From NCBI RefSeq assembly GCF_015209965.1, contig NZ_MU158692.1:169311-233310 (forward strand): a stretch of 64,000 bases of DNA, in the 5' to 3' direction. Position 1 is the first letter of the stretch. The number at the start of each line of letters is the position of its first letter. Below, piece after piece: positions 1 to 8,868 of this stretch. The notes below the pieces were generated by a model. That model ran no database searches. It saw nothing but the letters and a program-made list of their open reading frames with translations, and was not told the origin of the DNA. This DNA comes from Sphingobacterium pedocola (GTDB taxonomy: Bacteria; Bacteroidota; Bacteroidia; Sphingobacteriales; Sphingobacteriaceae). The translations under genes and the position numbers were made by a program.

Positions 1-851
1 ACTTCATCTTTACCGTGTGCATCTCTTGGCATCGGATATTCTAAATTTGCCGGATTATCCACAATAAGAACACCGTCTTGTGCTGCAATAACCCTACGTA
101 ATTCACCTAAATCAAACTCATTCTCAAATTCGATATTTACAGATTCCGAATGACCACCTACAACAGGTATACGAACTGTAGTAGCTGTGACTTTAATCGA
201 ATCATCTTGCATGATCTTGTTCGTCTCTTTGATCATCTTCATTTCCTCTTTCGTATATCCATTCTCTTGGAATACATCGATATGAGGAATAACGTTCATA
301 TCAATATGGTATGGGTATGCCTTCTCTCCTTCTATTCCTGCACGTTCATCATTCAATTGCTGTACGGCTTTTACACCCGTACCTGTTACTGATTGGTAAG
401 TAGACACTACTACGCGCTTAATTTTATATCTGTCGTGCAGTGGCTTAAGCACTACCACCATCTGTATTGTCGAACAATTAGGATTGGCAATAATTTTATC
501 TGTACCAGTCAAGATATCTCCATTCACCTCCGGAACAATCAGTTTTTTGGAAGGATCCATACGCCAAGCAGAAGAATTATCGACTACCGTAATTCCAGCT
601 GCCGCAAATAATGGAGCATATTCTGTAGAAGTATCGCCGCCCGCAGAGAATAATGCCACATCCGGCTTTAATGCAATAGCTTCTGTCAGTGTCACTACCT
701 TATACTTCTTCCCCTTGAATTCAATTTCTTTTCCTTTACTTCGCTCTGACGCCACCGGAATTAATTCGGTTACAGGGAAATTACGTTCCGCCAATACTGT
801 TAACATTTCCGACCCGACAAGGCCTGTCGCGCCCACTACAGCTACTTTCAT
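1..851 (-). CDS. asd: Aspartate-semialdehyde dehydrogenase, 3' end cut by window edge
   Basis: Reduces aspartyl phosphate to aspartate semialdehyde, the branch point to lysine/diaminopimelate, threonine and methionine. Translating the minus strand from the ATG at 851 gives 283 residues without a stop; about 45 C-terminal residues lie outside the window. Visible are the N-terminal nucleotide-binding motif GATGLVGSE (residues 7-15), FSAGGDTS (68-75), the active-site cysteine in NPNCST (C126), and RIPV followed by GGHSES (H234, the expected catalytic histidine). A TATGTTTG element lies 67 bases upstream. Very confident in the family. Confidence 0.95.
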   Translation of the reverse strand, partial: MKVAVVGATGLVGSEMLTVLAERNFPVTELIPVASERSKGKEIEFKGKKYKVVTLTEAIALKPDVALFSAGGDTSTEYAPLFAAAGITVVDNSSAWRMDPSKKLIVPEVNGDILTGTDKIIANPNCSTIQMVVVLKPLHDRYKIKRVVVSTYQSVTGTGVKAVQQLNDERAGIEGEKAYPYHIDMNVIPHIDVFQENGYTKEEMKMIKETNKIMQDDSIKVTATTVRIPVVGGHSESVNIEFENEFDLGELRRVIAAQDGVLIVDNPANLEYPMPRDAHGKDE

Positions 852-917
852 AGTACTTAATTTACGTATAATATATTTAAATTGTTTTTGATTAACCGCC
901 CTCTAAATTCTAGTTGT

Positions 918-925
918 CAAACATA
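918..925 (-). promoter_or_regulatory. Candidate -7 element of asd
   Basis: TATGTTTG on the minus strand fits the Bacteroidota TAnnTTTG consensus and points at asd, 67 bases from the start codon. No clear -33 TTG is seen. Confidence 0.35.
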
Positions 926-1069
926 GCAAATAATGCTGAGCATTTTGTGTAATCCTTAAAATTTTTACATTAAATGCGTATGTTTTTTAAAGAATCACAA
1001 AAAAACATAGCTTAATTTACAAAAAAACATAACTAGGTTGCCAATCTGACAATTACGTTTCATTCATCG

Positions 1070-1101
1070 TTTGGTGAACCAAGAACGATTAGGTATATTT
1101 A
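1070..1101 (+). promoter_or_regulatory. Promoter of the lamin-tail gene
   Basis: TTTG at 1070-1073 and TATATTTA at 1094-1101 are separated by exactly 20 bases, the usual Bacteroidota -33/-7 spacing. Transcription would start near 1108. This rules out the TTG codon at 1071 as a start and favours the ATG at 1143. Confidence 0.5.
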
Positions 1102-1142
1102 CGCTATCTCTATTGTTAACCAATTATAAGATTGAACTATAC

Positions 1143-2831
1143 ATGATATTTTTAGAGAACATATTTTTTCTCCGTTTAAAATGGATTTTAATACTGTTTG
1201 CACTGATTGCCAAGACTGATGATTTAAAGTCCCAATCCAATATATTAATCATAAATGAAATAATGGCCAACCCGTCGGTTGGAGAGCTCCCAAACCACGA
1301 ATATATTGAGTTGCTCAACATTGGCGACAGAACCATAAACATTTCCGATTACACACTATCTATATCAAATACGACCATAGTATTACCCGAATATCTTTTA
1401 CCCCCTAGTCAATATGTATTATTATGCAGTCAGACAGCTCAACCATTTTATGAAAAGTTTGGGAATAGTTTGGCTTTAGACAAATGGCCGTCCCTCACCA
1501 ATAGCGGAACCAGCATCATCTTAACAGGAGAAAATAACATAGATCAAGTTAATTACACAGACAGTTGGTACAAAAATTCCAGCAAAAAAAATGGTGGATG
1601 GAGTCTTGAACGTATTAATGCCAACTTTCCATGTAATTTCGCATTGAGTTGGCGCGCATCCGAAGCTCTGTCGGGTGGCACCCCATGTAAACCGAACTCG
1701 ATAGCTGACCGATCTTATATTCCCGAAATTGAGATTTCATCATCGAAAATAGAAGACAGTATGATCACATTGACCTTCAACATTCCGAAAGCTTATCTTG
1801 AAAATTTAGAAAGGGATCTATTTGTAATAGATAATAACGTCGGATCGCCCACAAAAATGGAATGGAAAAGCAATACAGACAGTTTATTACTAATTTTCAA
1901 TTCTGCGTTTGCCGAGTCTTTTGATTATACACTTACCTTATTTCCTTTTAGTTGGTGTGGAAATAATTCTTCTGAAAAAAAGCAACATCTATTTTTACCG
2001 GGGGATGTTGCTTTTAACGATATTATCATTAATGAAGTCCTTTTCAATCCAAAAAATAACGGAGTAGATTTTGTAGAGATATATAATCAATCCAATAATA
2101 TTGTTGATCTTCAAAACTGGAAACTTGGAAATCGTACCATTACGGCAAATCGCCTGTTGTTGTACCCACAACAGTATCTAGTCTTTACAACGGATAAAAA
2201 TAATATTCTGAAAAATTATCCATCCGCGTTATCCGGAAATATTGTTGAGATAAGAAGCCTTCCTCCTTATCCCAATGAGCAGGGAAACGTCACACTTTTT
2301 TCTGATCGTATTTTAGTGGATTCGCTCTACTACTCCTCCAATATGCACCAACCCTTCTTAACGAACGTAAAAGGCATATCGCTGGAAAGGCAATCCTTTC
2401 AAGCACCTACAAATAGTGCGCAAAACTTTGCATCCGCATCGACAATAGTAGGCGGAGCGACTCCTGGATATCTTAATTCCACAAATGTGGATAATTTTTT
2501 TCAAAAAAATAAGGTTTATTTAACCTCGAAAACGATGTCTCCTGATAACGATAATTTTGAGGATTATTTGGAAATCAACTATGAATTGTCACCTCCTAAC
2601 ATTATGCTTAATGTAACAATATTTGATGACCAAGGGAGACAAATCAACCGATTGATTCGTAATCAAAGTGCAGGTGGCTTTGGAAAAATCCAGTGGGATG
2701 GAAGATCCGAGAACGGGCAAATTTCACCCTCGGGACTCTATATTTATAGAATGGAGACATACGATCAAAAAGGGAACTACGACGTGCACAGTGGAGCTTT
2801 TGCACTCACTCGGAAATCGCTTGGTTATTGA
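1143..2831 (+). CDS. Secreted lamin-tail-domain protein
   Basis: A 562-residue exported protein of unknown role. The N-terminus is a long hydrophobic stretch (about residues 5-25) that can act as a signal peptide. It is followed by a lamin-tail-like domain opening with INEIMANPS and ending near GGTPCKPN, a spacer, and a second copy opening with INEVLFNPKNNG. The last 80 residues read DGRSENGQ...SGLYIYRME, resembling the FlgD-like immunoglobulin fold or the gliding-associated tails common on large Bacteroidota surface proteins. The frame is open upstream to a TTG at 1071, but that codon lies in the promoter, so the ATG at 1143 is chosen. Probably cell-surface or periplasmic; substrate unknown. 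Confidence 0.75.
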   Translation: MIFLENIFFLRLKWILILFALIAKTDDLKSQSNILIINEIMANPSVGELPNHEYIELLNIGDRTINISDYTLSISNTTIVLPEYLLPPSQYVLLCSQTAQPFYEKFGNSLALDKWPSLTNSGTSIILTGENNIDQVNYTDSWYKNSSKKNGGWSLERINANFPCNFALSWRASEALSGGTPCKPNSIADRSYIPEIEISSSKIEDSMITLTFNIPKAYLENLERDLFVIDNNVGSPTKMEWKSNTDSLLLIFNSAFAESFDYTLTLFPFSWCGNNSSEKKQHLFLPGDVAFNDIIINEVLFNPKNNGVDFVEIYNQSNNIVDLQNWKLGNRTITANRLLLYPQQYLVFTTDKNNILKNYPSALSGNIVEIRSLPPYPNEQGNVTLFSDRILVDSLYYSSNMHQPFLTNVKGISLERQSFQAPTNSAQNFASASTIVGGATPGYLNSTNVDNFFQKNKVYLTSKTMSPDNDNFEDYLEINYELSPPNIMLNVTIFDDQGRQINRLIRNQSAGGFGKIQWDGRSENGQISPSGLYIYRMETYDQKGNYDVHSGAFALTRKSLGY

Positions 2832-2859
2832 CGGAAACGCAATAAAAGACATATCTTTG
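2828..2859 (+). promoter_or_regulatory. Candidate promoter ahead of tdh
   Basis: TTG at 2828-2830 and TATCTTTG at 2852-2859 are 21 bases apart, overlapping the end of the preceding gene. A 23-codon reading frame starting at 2865 lies between the promoter and tdh; it has no recognisable content. Confidence 0.45.
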
Positions 2860-2952
2860 CAGCAATGAAACCTGCACGAGCTATCGCTCAAAAAATAAAT
2901 AAACAATACAGCTCATGCAAGCTTCATCACCTTTAAACGGCAATTTATTTAG

Positions 2953-3900
2953 ATGAAAGAAACAATTATTATTCTTGGCGCCAACGGCCAAATTGGGACG
3001 GAATTAGCACAAGCTTTAAGAAAAAAATTTGGAAGTCTACAAGTCATTACTTCAGATATACGTGAACCACAAATTTTAAGCGAAAATGAAATTTTCGAAC
3101 CTGCTGACGTTCTCGATAAAGACGGTCTTAGGTCTCTTTTTCTGAGACATAAGCCTACTCAAATCTATTTATTAGCGGCAATTCTGTCGGCTACGGGTGA
3201 ACAGTACCCTCAAAAAGCTTGGGATCTCAATATGAATGGATTATTGAATATATTAGATATTGCAGTTGAATTAGGTATAAAAAAAATTTTCTGGCCTAGC
3301 TCAATAGCCGTTTTTGGTCCACATTCGCCTAAAAAAGATACCCCCCAGTATTGTATAATGGACCCCAATAGTATTTATGGCATTTCCAAATTGGCCGGTG
3401 AACGACTTAGCGAATATTACCACAACAAACATGGATTAGATATACGCAGCATTCGATATCCCGGTATTATTTCTTGGAAAACACAACCTGGAGGCGGAAC
3501 GACTGATTATGCGATTCATGTGTTTTTTGAAGCTATACGAACTGGTAAATATGAATGCTTCTTGTCAGAAGACACGGCACTACCGATGATGTATATGGAA
3601 GATGCTGTACGTGCCACCATACAGCTCATGGATGCTCCAGCAGAGAATTTAACCATCCGATCGAGCTACAATTTAGCGGGCGTAAGTTTCACTCCTCGTG
3701 AGATTGCGAAAGAAATTAAAAAAATTCTTCCTAATTTTGAGATGTCTTATAAAGAGGGTGATCCTCGTCAAGCAATTGCCAACTCCTGGCCCCAAAGCAT
3801 TGAAGATGATTATGCGCGTAAAGATTGGAACTGGGAACTAGAATTTGATTTGGAGGCTATGGCGAAGGACATGATCAATAATCTTAAAACAAACGGATAA
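2953..3900 (+). CDS. tdh: L-threonine 3-dehydrogenase, SDR (epimerase-like) type
   Basis: Oxidises L-threonine to 2-amino-3-ketobutyrate with NAD+. This is the short-chain-dehydrogenase form found in Bacteroidota and animals, not the zinc-dependent E. coli enzyme. The 315 residues show the Rossmann motif GANGQIG (9-15), serines 116/117, and the catalytic pair in YGISK (Y142, K146). The block PGGGTTDYA (179-187) and LPMMYMEDA are characteristic of the threonine dehydrogenase branch rather than UDP-sugar epimerases. It is four bases ahead of yebC, so the two are probably co-transcribed. Confidence 0.9.
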   Translation: MKETIIILGANGQIGTELAQALRKKFGSLQVITSDIREPQILSENEIFEPADVLDKDGLRSLFLRHKPTQIYLLAAILSATGEQYPQKAWDLNMNGLLNILDIAVELGIKKIFWPSSIAVFGPHSPKKDTPQYCIMDPNSIYGISKLAGERLSEYYHNKHGLDIRSIRYPGIISWKTQPGGGTTDYAIHVFFEAIRTGKYECFLSEDTALPMMYMEDAVRATIQLMDAPAENLTIRSSYNLAGVSFTPREIAKEIKKILPNFEMSYKEGDPRQAIANSWPQSIEDDYARKDWNWELEFDLEAMAKDMINNLKTNG

Positions 3901-3904
3901 TAAA

Positions 3905-4630
3905 ATGGGTAGAGCTTTTGAATTTAGAAAAGAAAGAAAATTTAAACGCTGGGCTAAAATGGCGGTTCAGTTCACACGGTTAGGTAAAGAAATTGCAATC
4001 GCCGTGAAAGAAGGTGGTCCACATGCAGATAATAATTCTCGACTACGCACCGCTATTCAAAATGCCAAGGCAGTAAACATGCCTAAAGATCGTGTTGAAG
4101 CCGCGATAAAAAGAGCTTCTGAAAAAGACTCCAAAGGTTACGAAGAGTTTGTTTACGAAGGATACGGCCCGCATGGGGCACCTATACTAATCGAAACAGC
4201 CACAGATAATACGAATCGTACAGTTGCTAATATCCGAAGCTATTTCACCAAGGCAGGAGGATCCCTCGGCAAGACAGGATCTCTGGATTTCATCTTTCAA
4301 CGTAAGTCCATGTTCCGCTTCCCTGCAGCGGAGGAATTGGACGTAGAAGAATTGGAACTTGAATTGATTGATGGTGGGTTGGAAGAACTATACGTGGAAT
4401 CAGATGAAGAAGGAAATGATATAGTGGTCTTGCAGACTTCTTTCGAAGATTTTGGTAATATGCAGAAATTGCTGGAAGAAAAAGGAATAGAAGTAACTTC
4501 TGCGAAGTTGGAACGAATTTCACTAACGCATTCGTCCTTGACAGAAGAACAAGCCGTAGACGTGCTAAAACTGATCGACAAGATCGAAGACGACGATGAT
4601 GTGCAAGCGGTATATCATAATATGGATTAA
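3905..4630 (+). CDS. yebC: YebC/PmpR (TACO1) family protein
   Basis: A 241-residue member of the YebC/PmpR family, described both as DNA-binding regulators and as translation factors that relieve ribosome stalling. The N-terminus MGRAFEFRKERK is a Bacteroidota variant of the usual MAGHSKW start. The core NNSRLRTAIQNAKAVNMPKD and YEGYGPHGAP is diagnostic. Length is normal. The start lies four bases after the tdh stop. Confidence 0.93.
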   Translation: MGRAFEFRKERKFKRWAKMAVQFTRLGKEIAIAVKEGGPHADNNSRLRTAIQNAKAVNMPKDRVEAAIKRASEKDSKGYEEFVYEGYGPHGAPILIETATDNTNRTVANIRSYFTKAGGSLGKTGSLDFIFQRKSMFRFPAAEELDVEELELELIDGGLEELYVESDEEGNDIVVLQTSFEDFGNMQKLLEEKGIEVTSAKLERISLTHSSLTEEQAVDVLKLIDKIEDDDDVQAVYHNMD

Positions 4631-4648
4631 ATTGTCTTTACAATTCGT

Positions 4649-4656
4649 TACATTTG
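4649..4656 (+). promoter_or_regulatory. -7 element of the repeat-protein gene
   Basis: TACATTTG fits TAnnTTTG and ends three bases before the ATG at 4660, so the transcript should be leaderless or nearly so. Confidence 0.45.
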
Positions 4657-4659
4657 TGA

Positions 4660-5679
4660 ATGCTGACCTTCGAAGATTTTTTTGTTAGGAAAAAAATTGA
4701 TTTGACTGCTTTAAAGCAGTCTAATTTACCGCTTTACGAAGAATTCAAAAGCCACTACATTGCTATGGGCGAAAAAAGCTTTGATCATACCAAAAAATTT
4801 TGGTTTAACAGACTTCGAAAAAATTATAGGTTACAAGAAGTAGAAAGCCCTAAGCGAATAACTATCCCTACTACACCTGCGGCGCAATCTGATGTAAAGA
4901 AGGGAAGCAACGATCCTGTATTAGTAACTGAACCTACCGACACAGCATCTAAAACAGTAGCTTCTGCAGCGGATCCGATTAACGAGCAACAAGAAGTTAA
5001 GAAGCCGACAGGTTTCAAACCCCGGTTCAAAACAGGCATAACGAAATCCGCTACCACTGAGCCAACTACGGGAGAAGATAAGGCAACTGAAAACAAAACT
5101 TCCGAGGAATCCTCGGTTACCAGTAAGCCCACGGGATTCAAGCCGCGTTTCAAAACTGGTGTAACAAAATCCGCTGCTCCGGAAAACTCTGCGGAAGAAG
5201 ACGCCGAAAATAAAACTTCAGATGAATCCTCGGTTACAAGTAAACCCACGGGATTCAAGCCGCGTTTCAAAACTGGTGTAACAAAATCCGCTGCTCCGGA
5301 AACCTCTGCGGAAGAAGATGCCGAAAATAAAACTTCAGATGAATCCTCGGTTACAAGTAAACCCACGGGATTCAAGCCGCGTTTCAAAACTGGTGTAACA
5401 AAATCCACTACCGCCGAAACATCTACGGAAGAAGATGCCGAAAATAAAACTTCAGATGAATCCTCGGTTACAAGTAAACCCACGGGATTCAAGCCGCGTT
5501 TCAAAACTGGTGTAACAAAATCCACTACCGCCGAAACATCTACGGAAGAAGAAAAAAACGCTAAAAACAAGGTTTCGGAAGAAATTACTGCTGCAAATAA
5601 ACCTACAGGGGTCAAACCTCGATTCAAAGCCGGGATAACCAAACCGCCAGACTCCAATACTAAAACAAATGATCAATAA
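4660..5679 (+). CDS. Hypothetical protein with six charged tandem repeats
   Basis: A 339-residue protein of unknown function. Residues 1-60 form a compact region (MLTFEDFF..., then GEKSFDHTKKFWFN) that looks like a small conserved domain rich in basic and aromatic residues. Residues 61-114 are a low-complexity linker. From residue 115 come six repeats of 39-41 residues, starting at 115, 156, 195, 234, 273 and 314, each opening with KPTGFKPRFKTGVTKS (basic) and continuing with an acidic serine/threonine-rich half. No signal peptide or membrane segment is present, so it is probably cytoplasmic. The alternation of charge suggests a disordered nucleic-acid- or protein-binding tail, which is inference. 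It sits between yebC and a DeoR regulator. Confidence 0.7.
   Translation: MLTFEDFFVRKKIDLTALKQSNLPLYEEFKSHYIAMGEKSFDHTKKFWFNRLRKNYRLQEVESPKRITIPTTPAAQSDVKKGSNDPVLVTEPTDTASKTVASAADPINEQQEVKKPTGFKPRFKTGITKSATTEPTTGEDKATENKTSEESSVTSKPTGFKPRFKTGVTKSAAPENSAEEDAENKTSDESSVTSKPTGFKPRFKTGVTKSAAPETSAEEDAENKTSDESSVTSKPTGFKPRFKTGVTKSTTAETSTEEDAENKTSDESSVTSKPTGFKPRFKTGVTKSTTAETSTEEEKNAKNKVSEEITAANKPTGVKPRFKAGITKPPDSNTKTNDQ
5002..5646 (+). repeat. Tandem coding repeats of 117-123 bp
   Basis: Units start at 5002, 5125, 5242, 5359, 5476 and 5599; the last is truncated. The units at 5125 and 5242 differ at about three positions over 117 bases, and those at 5242 and 5359 mainly in one short block. Such similarity implies recent duplication. 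All length changes are multiples of three, so the frame is kept. Confidence 0.9.
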
Positions 5680-5693
5680 TAAAACACGTTCTC

Positions 5694-6437
5694 ATGCTTA
5701 AAGAAGAAAGACAGGCCTACATCGTTCATCAAATAAATCTGCACAATAAGGTGCTTTCATCAGATCTAAGTGTCCAACTGAATGTCTCTGAAGATACTAT
5801 TCGAAGAGACCTGAATGAGTTAGCCGAAAACGGACAAGTCATCAAAGTGTATGGTGGAGCACTTTCAAAATCTTTTCAATTTCCTTTCCAAGAAGGAAAT
5901 GTGTATGCAAAAGAAGGTAAAAAAGAAATTGCAAGCAAAGCGTTATCGCTGATCACAAATGGCATGACTGTTTTAATTGGAGGCGGTACAACAATGATAG
6001 AATTAGCCCGTCTTATACCGAATGACATACAATGCACTTTCTTTACAATCAGTCCTCTTGTAGCTCTCGAATTGGCTGAAAAGGAAAACATCGAAGTCAT
6101 TCTAATTGGCGGAAAGTTATCTAGAAATACGAATATCGTTACCGGTTCACAAGTAATCAACGAATTAGCAGATATACGTGTCGATCTTTGCTTACTGGGG
6201 ACAAACAGTCTTTCCGTCGAAGAAGGTATTACAGATTCAGATTGGGAAGTTGTACAGATCAAACGTGCAATGATCAAATGTTCTAAACATGTTGCGATTT
6301 TAAGTATCGCGGAAAAACTGAATTCTAATCAAAAAATGCGCGTGGCGCCTCTTAAAGACGTAAGCTATTTAGTTACCGATCTGCACCCTTCTGATAAGTC
6401 ATTGAAAGAATTTGAAAAGTATTTATCTGTTGTGTAG
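5694..6437 (+). CDS. DeoR/GlpR family transcriptional regulator
   Basis: A 247-residue sugar-metabolism-type repressor. Residues 1-55 form the DeoR winged helix (RQAYIVHQI, then the recognition helix around SEDTIRRDLNEL). The rest is the DeoR C-terminal sensor domain, related to sugar-phosphate isomerases, with a GGGTTM phosphate-binding-type loop and LLGTNSL. These regulators normally respond to a phosphorylated sugar; the effector cannot be read here. The gene ends just ahead of the polysaccharide flippase, but a TATTTTTG element between them suggests separate transcription. Confidence 0.88.
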   Translation: MLKEERQAYIVHQINLHNKVLSSDLSVQLNVSEDTIRRDLNELAENGQVIKVYGGALSKSFQFPFQEGNVYAKEGKKEIASKALSLITNGMTVLIGGGTTMIELARLIPNDIQCTFFTISPLVALELAEKENIEVILIGGKLSRNTNIVTGSQVINELADIRVDLCLLGTNSLSVEEGITDSDWEVVQIKRAMIKCSKHVAILSIAEKLNSNQKMRVAPLKDVSYLVTDLHPSDKSLKEFEKYLSVV

Positions 6438-6458
6438 CAAGTTATTTCCCATAAGTAC

Positions 6459-6466
6459 TATTTTTG
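6459..6466 (+). promoter_or_regulatory. -7 element of the flippase gene
   Basis: TATTTTTG ends seven bases before the ATG at 6474. No -33 element at normal spacing is visible. Confidence 0.35.
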
Positions 6467-6473
6467 TGCTAAT

Positions 6474-7946
6474 ATGAGCAATAACGAGATTCCTTTAAAA
6501 CAGAAAACGATAAAGGGATTTTTATGGGGCGGTATAGCAAATGGCATTCAACAAGTACTCGCCTTACTGTTTGGGATTGTTCTTGGGCGTATCCTCATGC
6601 CCGAAGATATGGGGATCGTTGGCATCCTTACTATTTTCTCTACGGTATCTGCTGCGTTCATGGAATCTGGCTTCGGCAGCGCATTGATGATAAAGAAAAA
6701 CATCAAACAAGAGGATTATAACGCAGTGCACTGGCTCTGCATAGCGATTGGAACTGGCCTCTACCTTGTATTTTTTATTGCAGCACCATTCATTGCTGAT
6801 TTTTATGATATCCCTGCTCTAGCCACCGTGGCCCGCGTTTCGTTCTTAAACTTCTTTATAAGTAGCTTCGGAATAGCTCATAGCGCTTATCTAAACCGAA
6901 ATCTGCTCATGCGCGAGCGGGCATTATCGACAACCGTTGCGGTATTCATCGGTGGAATATGTGGGATCACTACTGCTTTTTATGGATTAGGATATTGGTC
7001 ACTGATTATCCAAAACCTAGCCTATTGTATAATGACAAGTTCGGGATTTTTCTATTATTCTGGCTTCCGTCCCACACTCCATTTTAATTTTAAGCCTATT
7101 CAATCCATGTTCCAGTATAGCAGTAAACTCTTGATCACGAACGTCTTTATCAACATAAACAATAATTTCTTAACAAGCATCCTCGGTAAATTTTTTCCGA
7201 CAGCCACCGTCGGACAGTTCAATCAGGCTAACAAATGGAACTTGATGGGGCAAACCTTCATTGTGAGCATCAACAACAGCTTGATACAACCATTGATGTC
7301 CGAAATATCACGAACAGACAAACTTCGGCAAACGCGTGTGTTCCGCAAATTACTTTCCTTTGTATCTTTTATTACCTTCCCGTTGATGTTTTGCTTATCC
7401 TTTACGTCACATGAATTCATCCTTATTCTTATCGGCGAAAAATGGCTAGCCTCGGCCGATTATCTTCGCATTATCGCCTTCGGAGGAGCGTTTGCCGTAG
7501 CAAGCAATGTGTTTGCCAACTACATCCTAAGCCGTGGGCGATCGACCATCTATATGTGGAATATCATTTGCTTCGGTATGTTACAAATCGCGCTGTTTTT
7601 ATTACTGAAAAGCCATGGTATCATGTATTTGCTTTACGCATACACAGCTCTCCAGATAATCTGGCTTAATACGTGGTATTTTATCTGTAGACATCAATTG
7701 CAATATCACTATTATTTTTTATTTAAAGATGTCTTTCTTTTTGCTGCCGCGGCGGCGTTAAGCCTATTTATAACAAATTTATGGGCTAGCCCTATCGATC
7801 ATATTTATCTCCGATTTATTGCTAAGGTAGCCGGATTGCTAGGTATTTACCTCTTTTTACTTTTTATGACTAAATCAGATATCCTATCGGAAGTGATCTC
7901 TTTCTTGAAAGAAAAGCTTATAAATAAGAAAAACACGAATAAATAA
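6474..7946 (+). CDS. Polysaccharide flippase, Wzx/WzxC-like (MOP superfamily)
   Basis: A 490-residue inner-membrane protein with about 12-14 hydrophobic helices and the WzxC/TuaB-like N-terminus, including KGFLWGGIANGIQQ and LGRILMPEDMGIVG. Members flip undecaprenyl-linked oligosaccharide repeat units to the periplasm for capsule, O-antigen or exopolysaccharide assembly. It opens a run of methyltransferase and glycosyltransferase genes, which supports the assignment. The N-terminal part is strongly conserved; the C-terminal part is variable, as usual. Substrate unknown. Confidence 0.88.
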   Translation: MSNNEIPLKQKTIKGFLWGGIANGIQQVLALLFGIVLGRILMPEDMGIVGILTIFSTVSAAFMESGFGSALMIKKNIKQEDYNAVHWLCIAIGTGLYLVFFIAAPFIADFYDIPALATVARVSFLNFFISSFGIAHSAYLNRNLLMRERALSTTVAVFIGGICGITTAFYGLGYWSLIIQNLAYCIMTSSGFFYYSGFRPTLHFNFKPIQSMFQYSSKLLITNVFININNNFLTSILGKFFPTATVGQFNQANKWNLMGQTFIVSINNSLIQPLMSEISRTDKLRQTRVFRKLLSFVSFITFPLMFCLSFTSHEFILILIGEKWLASADYLRIIAFGGAFAVASNVFANYILSRGRSTIYMWNIICFGMLQIALFLLLKSHGIMYLLYAYTALQIIWLNTWYFICRHQLQYHYYFLFKDVFLFAAAAALSLFITNLWASPIDHIYLRFIAKVAGLLGIYLFLLFMTKSDILSEVISFLKEKLINKKNTNK

Positions 7947-8083
7947 TCGGCTATGACGGATGTGCTTAACCACAAAGTCGCTGTTTGCTTTTAGTTGTCA
8001 AAAGTGATTATTTTTTATAATTTCGGGTCTATTTACCGTTATCGGAATATAATTGGGCCTGTCGGTAAATCAAATTTTATAAA

Positions 8084-8860
8084 ATGAATGATTTAGAAAA
8101 GTATTTCTACAACAATAACGACAAGCTGATCCATAAGTGGCTTCACTATTTTGACATATATGACCGGCACTTTAGCCGGTTCAGAAATAAAGAAATAACG
8201 ATCGTCGAAATAGGCGTCTATCAGGGTGGAAGTCTGCAGATGTGGAAGAATTATTTCGGTGACAAAGCTAAAATCTACGGCATTGATATCAACCCTAATT
8301 GTAAGGATCTGGAAGAAGAAAACATCAAGATACTTGTTGGCTCCCAAGCGGACAGAAATTTCCTAAGAAAGGTAAAACAGACAATTCCACCGATCGATAT
8401 CCTCATCGATGATGGAGGGCACACGATGCTCCAGCAAATTATCACCTTTGAAGAGCTGTTCGGACACGTGAAGAATAACGGTGTTTATCTTTGCGAGGAC
8501 CTGCATACTTCTTATGAGGTGGATTACGGAGGCGGATACAAGCGAAACGGTACATTCATCGAATATAGCAAAAACTTTATAGATTATATCAATGCCTACC
8601 ACTCCGAGCAACGGGCATTGAAGGTAAGTGGATTTACACAGTCTGTGGATTCCTTACATTATTATGATAGCGTACTGGTTGTCGAAAAAAAGGAAAGGAA
8701 AACCCCGACAGATATGAAAACCGGTAGACAATCGATCGAAAATTATCTTGCAGACCAAACGAGTTTTGATAAACTAAAGTGGAAGATTAAAAAGCCTGCT
8801 TTAACGGTAATCAACAAATTTCTACGTTCTTTGAGAATCAAGGGTTTTATTTGGAGATAA
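8084..8860 (+). CDS. SAM-dependent methyltransferase of a polysaccharide cluster
   Basis: A 258-residue class I methyltransferase. The SAM-binding motif is VEIGVYQGGSLQMW (residues 41-54), followed by YGIDINPNC with the acidic residue that holds the ribose, and DILIDDGGH with likely metal- or substrate-binding acids. This pattern matches O-methyltransferases of O-antigen and macrolide-sugar clusters. The position between a flippase and glycosyltransferases suggests it methylates a sugar hydroxyl of the exported glycan, which is inference. The tail from about residue 205 is basic. Confidence 0.8.
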   Translation: MNDLEKYFYNNNDKLIHKWLHYFDIYDRHFSRFRNKEITIVEIGVYQGGSLQMWKNYFGDKAKIYGIDINPNCKDLEEENIKILVGSQADRNFLRKVKQTIPPIDILIDDGGHTMLQQIITFEELFGHVKNNGVYLCEDLHTSYEVDYGGGYKRNGTFIEYSKNFIDYINAYHSEQRALKVSGFTQSVDSLHYYDSVLVVEKKERKTPTDMKTGRQSIENYLADQTSFDKLKWKIKKPALTVINKFLRSLRIKGFIWR

Positions 8861-8868
8861 CGAATGGC

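Noticed and set aside
1143..2831. Type IX secretion sorting domain at the end of the lamin-tail protein
   Set aside because: The end looks like a FlgD-type fold, but the conserved sorting-domain motifs cannot be confirmed by eye.
5002..5646. Regularly spaced repeats that could suggest a CRISPR array
   Set aside because: Units are 117-123 bases, in frame and near-identical throughout, with no unique spacers and no cas genes. They are coding repeats.
4824..5657. Long minus-strand open frame of 277 codons opposite the repeat protein
   Set aside because: It is the complement of the tandem coding repeats, which keep all frames open. The plus strand has a promoter and a sensible protein; the minus strand has neither.
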